Shown piece by piece: positions 61,056 to 64,000 of a DNA stretch of 64,000 bases. The DNA comes from Kondoa malvinella. Its lineage: Eukaryota; Basidiomycota; Agaricostilbomycetes; Agaricostilbales; Kondoaceae. Position numbers and translations under genes: made by a program. The DNA lies in contig BCIM01000003.1 of NCBI GenBank assembly GCA_039545315.1, forward strand, positions 549,799 to 613,798, written 5' to 3'. The notes beneath the pieces were generated by a model, which was not told where the DNA came from, did not search any database, and saw nothing but the letters and a program-made list of their open reading frames with translations. Positions within the stretch are counted from its first letter, which is position 1, and the number at the start of each line of letters is the position of its first letter.

Positions 61056-62582
61056 TTAGACGGAAGTCGGCACAGCGCTGGCAATAGCCTCGGTGACTGA
61101 TGAGGCGGCGTCGGCAACACTTGAGGCAGCCTCGGTAGCGCTTGAAGCAACAGCCTCGGTCGCGCTCATTGACTCCATCATTGACTCCATACCAGATGAT
61201 TCAGCACCGGCGCTTGCTGGAAGGGAAGCCAAAACTCGGTCGAGGTAGTGAACGACACCGTTTGTTGCCTGGTAGTCGGTCTGAACAAGATGAAGGGAGA
61301 TCAGCGGAATCCTAAAACCGGAAAGGCTGCAACCCACGTCGACAACCTGGGCACCAGCATCGCCAACCATGACAAAGACACCGGTTTCCTGTAGAAAGGA
61401 TAAGAAGAGCAAAATAGCGACAGTACAGCCGGCTCACGTTAACAGTGAACATCATTTCGTTTCCGGCAAGGGTAGGGAGAGAAAGACCGTCGGTGATGTT
61501 GGGGCTGTAGTAGACGCCCTGGAGAACGTGCTGCTGGATGGCAGGGGTGAGCTGGTCGGCGGGCAAGCTGGTCAAAGTTGATGCGACGGCAGTGACGGCT
61601 TCATCATTTGGCGCGAAGAGAGTGATGCCTTCAGCTGAAGAAAGGGTTTGGGCAACGTCGGGCAAGAGCTGGGTAAGAGCGCCGACCAGAGCCTCGGCTC
61701 CGTTGCGAGAGGCGACAGTTGGGACATCCGCAGGGATGGCTGTACACAAATTTAAGGAAGGAATAGAATAGTTTGAGCGACAAATACTTACTGAGGACAC
61801 CGTCGATGAGCTTGATGAGGATGTTCTCGTAGGTCGAGTTGGCGAGAACGGTCGCGTTTTGGCCAATGAGTTCAGTGGTTCCGAACTGGTTCTTGACAAA
61901 CGGCAAAGGCAGGGTACTTGACACTGAGTGAGTTATAGTACTACATGAAGACTGGACAAGACTCACGTGTATGCGTCACCGAGCATGTCGGCTGAAGCCA
62001 AAGTGGTAGCGACTTCGGTCATGTTCACCATGAGCTCTTCAACAGGGTAAATACCAGAGGCGATGTGGTACTGGAGGACACGAGCGAGGAGAGCCTGGTC
62101 GCTAGTGACGGATTCGGGAACTTGAGCGAGGAATTCGTTGCCTGATAGTATTTACTTAGCAGAGTGCAAAAGGGGAGGGGAGGGGAAAGACCCGAAGCAC
62201 GCACCGGGAGCGAATATCGTCCAAGATCCTTCCTGTAGGGTGGGAACAAGCTGATCGGCCAAAGGCTCGAGTAGAGTGGCCAACTGAAAAGAGGATGATT
62301 TAAATATTGACAATATTCCAAGCTGTGCCAACTTACAGTGGTGGCCTGTCGGTCACGGAGAGCTTGCAAAAGACCAGCACCGAAGTCAGATGGGGCAGCG
62401 GATCCAGAAGGTGCGGCTGCGCTTGAAGCTGCAGAAGTTGCGGACTCGACGGCAGATTCCACTACGCTTGAAGCCGATTCTACAGCGCTTTCGACTGCTG
62501 AAGAGACCTCTTGGCGCTTGAAGACGGGCGAGGCGCTGACAAGCGAGGCGGCAGCGAAGAGGGAGAATGCGGTGATCTTCAT
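61056..62582 (-). CDS. Secreted fasciclin (FAS1) domain protein, tandem copy B
   Basis: Same architecture as copy A: signal peptide MKITAFSLFAAASLVSASPV, Ser/Ala-rich linker, GAGLLQALRDRQATT, a first FAS1 module with LPLPFVKNQFGTTELIGQNA, and a second with ADVPTVASRNGAEALVGALT, GITLFAPNDEAVTAVASTLT, LTPAIQQHVLQGVYYSPNIT and TLAGNEMMFTVN. Then come GVFVMVGDAGAQVVD and YQATNGVVHYLDRVLASLPA. The C-terminal tail is a repeated Ser/Ala/Glu sequence (SATEAVASSATEAASSVADA) with no membrane anchor. Several introns fall at the same places as in copy A, so the two arose by duplication. Stop at 61056-61058. Confidence 0.87.
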
Positions 62583-62858
62583 TTTGAAATATGTGGAAGT
62601 TTTGGTTGGAGATCAAGGAGAAAGATGTCCGAAAGCAGATGGAAGTGGAAAGAGAGAGCAAAGAACGACCGAAATTAGTGAAGTCGGGTGATCGAATGAC
62701 GTAAGGCACCGGCGAGTCTTGGCCTTGGCTCGTCGATTTGTTGCCTTCCCCGGCCTTGTGTGCGGCGCAGAAGGTGTAAAGGCACAGCGTGGGACAGGAC
62801 ACTGCTAGAAGTCCTGGAAGGGGCCAAAGACTCGATAGTACCTGCATAGCCTTGCAAC

Positions 62859-64000
62859 TTATTGCCATAGAGCGTTAAGGCGCGGGATAAATGACCCTGC
62901 CAACCCCGAAGAGGTACTGCAATGGCAGCCGCATCCTGTGCACAACGATTAGCTTTACACAAAGGAAAGATCGCCGGACTTGCCGCTCGGACAAAGGGAT
63001 TCAGTCGAAAAGAAGCTTTGGTAGCATCGCTGAGATTCGTGATCAGCAAATGAAATGCTAGCACTTCTGCGCGACTCACGCGATGCCCAGTATGACCACA
63101 GAGCAGGCAGCTTTGAACGAGACCTGAGCAATGGCATCAATTGTTGCCTGGCGATTGCGTTAGCCGGACAGACCTTGAGCTTTTCGGTGACATAAGCTGC
63201 AGACAGCGACCGCGGTTTGTTCAACCTGACAGCGCGAACACCAACTGTTCTCGTCGCGTTGTAACTCTGTACCACATGTCGTGCAAGCGAAGCATAGTTC
63301 TGACGAAAATCAGCAAATAAGTTAGAAGTAATTTACGAAACGATCCACTTACGAAGGGCGGGCTCATCTAACAGGCCATCATACACAAAGCCGAATGATG
63401 GATCTACAGCCATTCGAGTTGCCGCGAGGACTTCAGTACGCAACTGGAAATGTCCCCATCGATAAAGTAATTCAGCATAGTTCAGGCGGAAGCATTCTAG
63501 CTGTGCCTCAAATCCGGCATCAAACCATGGCTCTTGTCTGCAGCAAGCATGAGTCTATCGTAGTGCCAAACGAGGTATCGCTTACACATCCGTGCTGGTA
63601 GCTTTGATCCGGAATTTCCTCATACCAGCTGTCGGCGTTTGGTTGCCTTCCATGCGACCAATTGTTGCTCGTCCAGGAGGAGTTTCGAAAGTGACATTCG
63701 ATGGATTGCGAGTGGCCCGACGTGTCAGGGTATTCGGCAGGACACGGCGAGCTATTGAAGATTTGCGGTCGTCGGACTCGCTATAGAGTGGTCCGATAGT
63801 ACTTGTAACAGAAGGTCGACGAGAACGAGGCTGGGGTGTTGTCTGTCCTTTCTCTTCTGCTGTCCGGATGCTCTTCAATGATGTGTCACCCAGGAGAGCG
63901 GACAAGCTGTTCCAGGCCAAAGAGTGTTGGTCTGGTCGAGCTGATAGGTCTGAAGGTGTAGCATCAATGCGAGAGGCGGTACTGTTCGCACGCATTTCGC
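62859..64000 (-). CDS. MTC5: SEA/GATOR2 complex subunit WDR59/SEA3, C-terminal part (truncated by window edge)
   Basis: The SEA/GATOR2 complex at the vacuole controls TORC1 in response to amino acids. The visible part begins in a Ser/Thr-rich linker (PQPRSRRPSVTSTIGPLYSE), then WFDAGFEAQLECFRLNYAEL with LYRWGHFQLRTEVLAA, a helical block typical just before the zinc-binding end of WDR59/SEA3. The RING-like region is split over tiny exons: CFACTTCGTEL, WCSRC, VAVCSLCHRKAQG, SCLLCGHTGHR, FFSTESLCPSG and GCGCHC. A GC-AG intron (62936-62983) is needed to join CPSG to CGCHC; without it the protein stops early and loses the last zinc ligands. The stop is at 62859-62861. The WD40 part lies beyond the window. 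Confidence 0.75.

Noticed and set aside
1..64000. tRNA genes, CRISPR arrays, insertion sequences, transposons
   Set aside because: No A/B-box tRNA pattern, spaced direct repeats, transposase or long terminal repeats were found by eye. A tRNAscan and RepeatMasker run would settle this.

Overview
This window is nuclear DNA from an intron-dense fungus, most likely a basidiomycete. Genes sit a few hundred bases apart on both strands. Most are split by many 45-60 nt introns. The content is eukaryotic: CCR4-NOT, RPS25, NSA2, REI1, CDT2, kinesin, SAC1, beta-tubulin and a SEA-complex subunit. A CPL1-like secreted protein, a family typical of basidiomycetes, supports that placement. I cannot name the species. 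There is no sign of CRISPR, insertion sequences, transposons or viral genes. Exon structures were worked out by eye from splice signals and protein-family fit, so gene spans are firmer than individual junctions.

Layout. 0-7 kb: end of an unidentified gene, RhoGDI, cyanase (-) divergent from a formate/nitrite-family transporter (+), a possible small gene, and NOT3/NOT5. 7-16 kb: CPL1-like secreted protein (-), RBM39/Rsd1-type splicing factor, RPS25, and a PIF1 helicase carrying an RNase-H1-type hybrid-binding domain. 15.6-25.9 kb: unidentified gene (-), candidate overlapping small gene (+), glycerol-3-phosphate acyltransferase (-), ornithine carbamoyltransferase (+), MetE-like protein (+), a non-coding stretch with hairpins, and an adenylate-kinase-like protein (-). 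26-31.5 kb: two divergent beta-tubulin paralogues (-) on either side of a small secreted protein (+). 32-40 kb: coiled-coil protein, CDT2 (-), PLD-superfamily protein (+), NSA2 (-). 41-50 kb: SAC1 phosphatase, 2-oxoglutarate oxygenase (-) divergent from an Old Yellow Enzyme homologue (+), two unidentified genes, and an SHB17-like histidine phosphatase (-). 50.5-64 kb: long kinesin (+), REI1 (-), two tandem FAS1 genes (-), and the 3' part of a WDR59/SEA3 gene (-) running off the right edge.

Most neighbours are unrelated housekeeping genes. The clearest functional pair is cyanase with the FNT transporter. They share a promoter holding seven GATA-type sites, which suggests a nitrogen-controlled cyanate or nitrite assimilation unit. 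Other notable points are the hybrid-binding-domain/PIF1 fusion, the divergent tubulin pair, recurrent GC-AG introns, the degenerate adenylate-kinase-like protein, a spliced ORF antisense to the acyltransferase 3' end, and a PIP-box-like motif at the CDT2 N-terminus.
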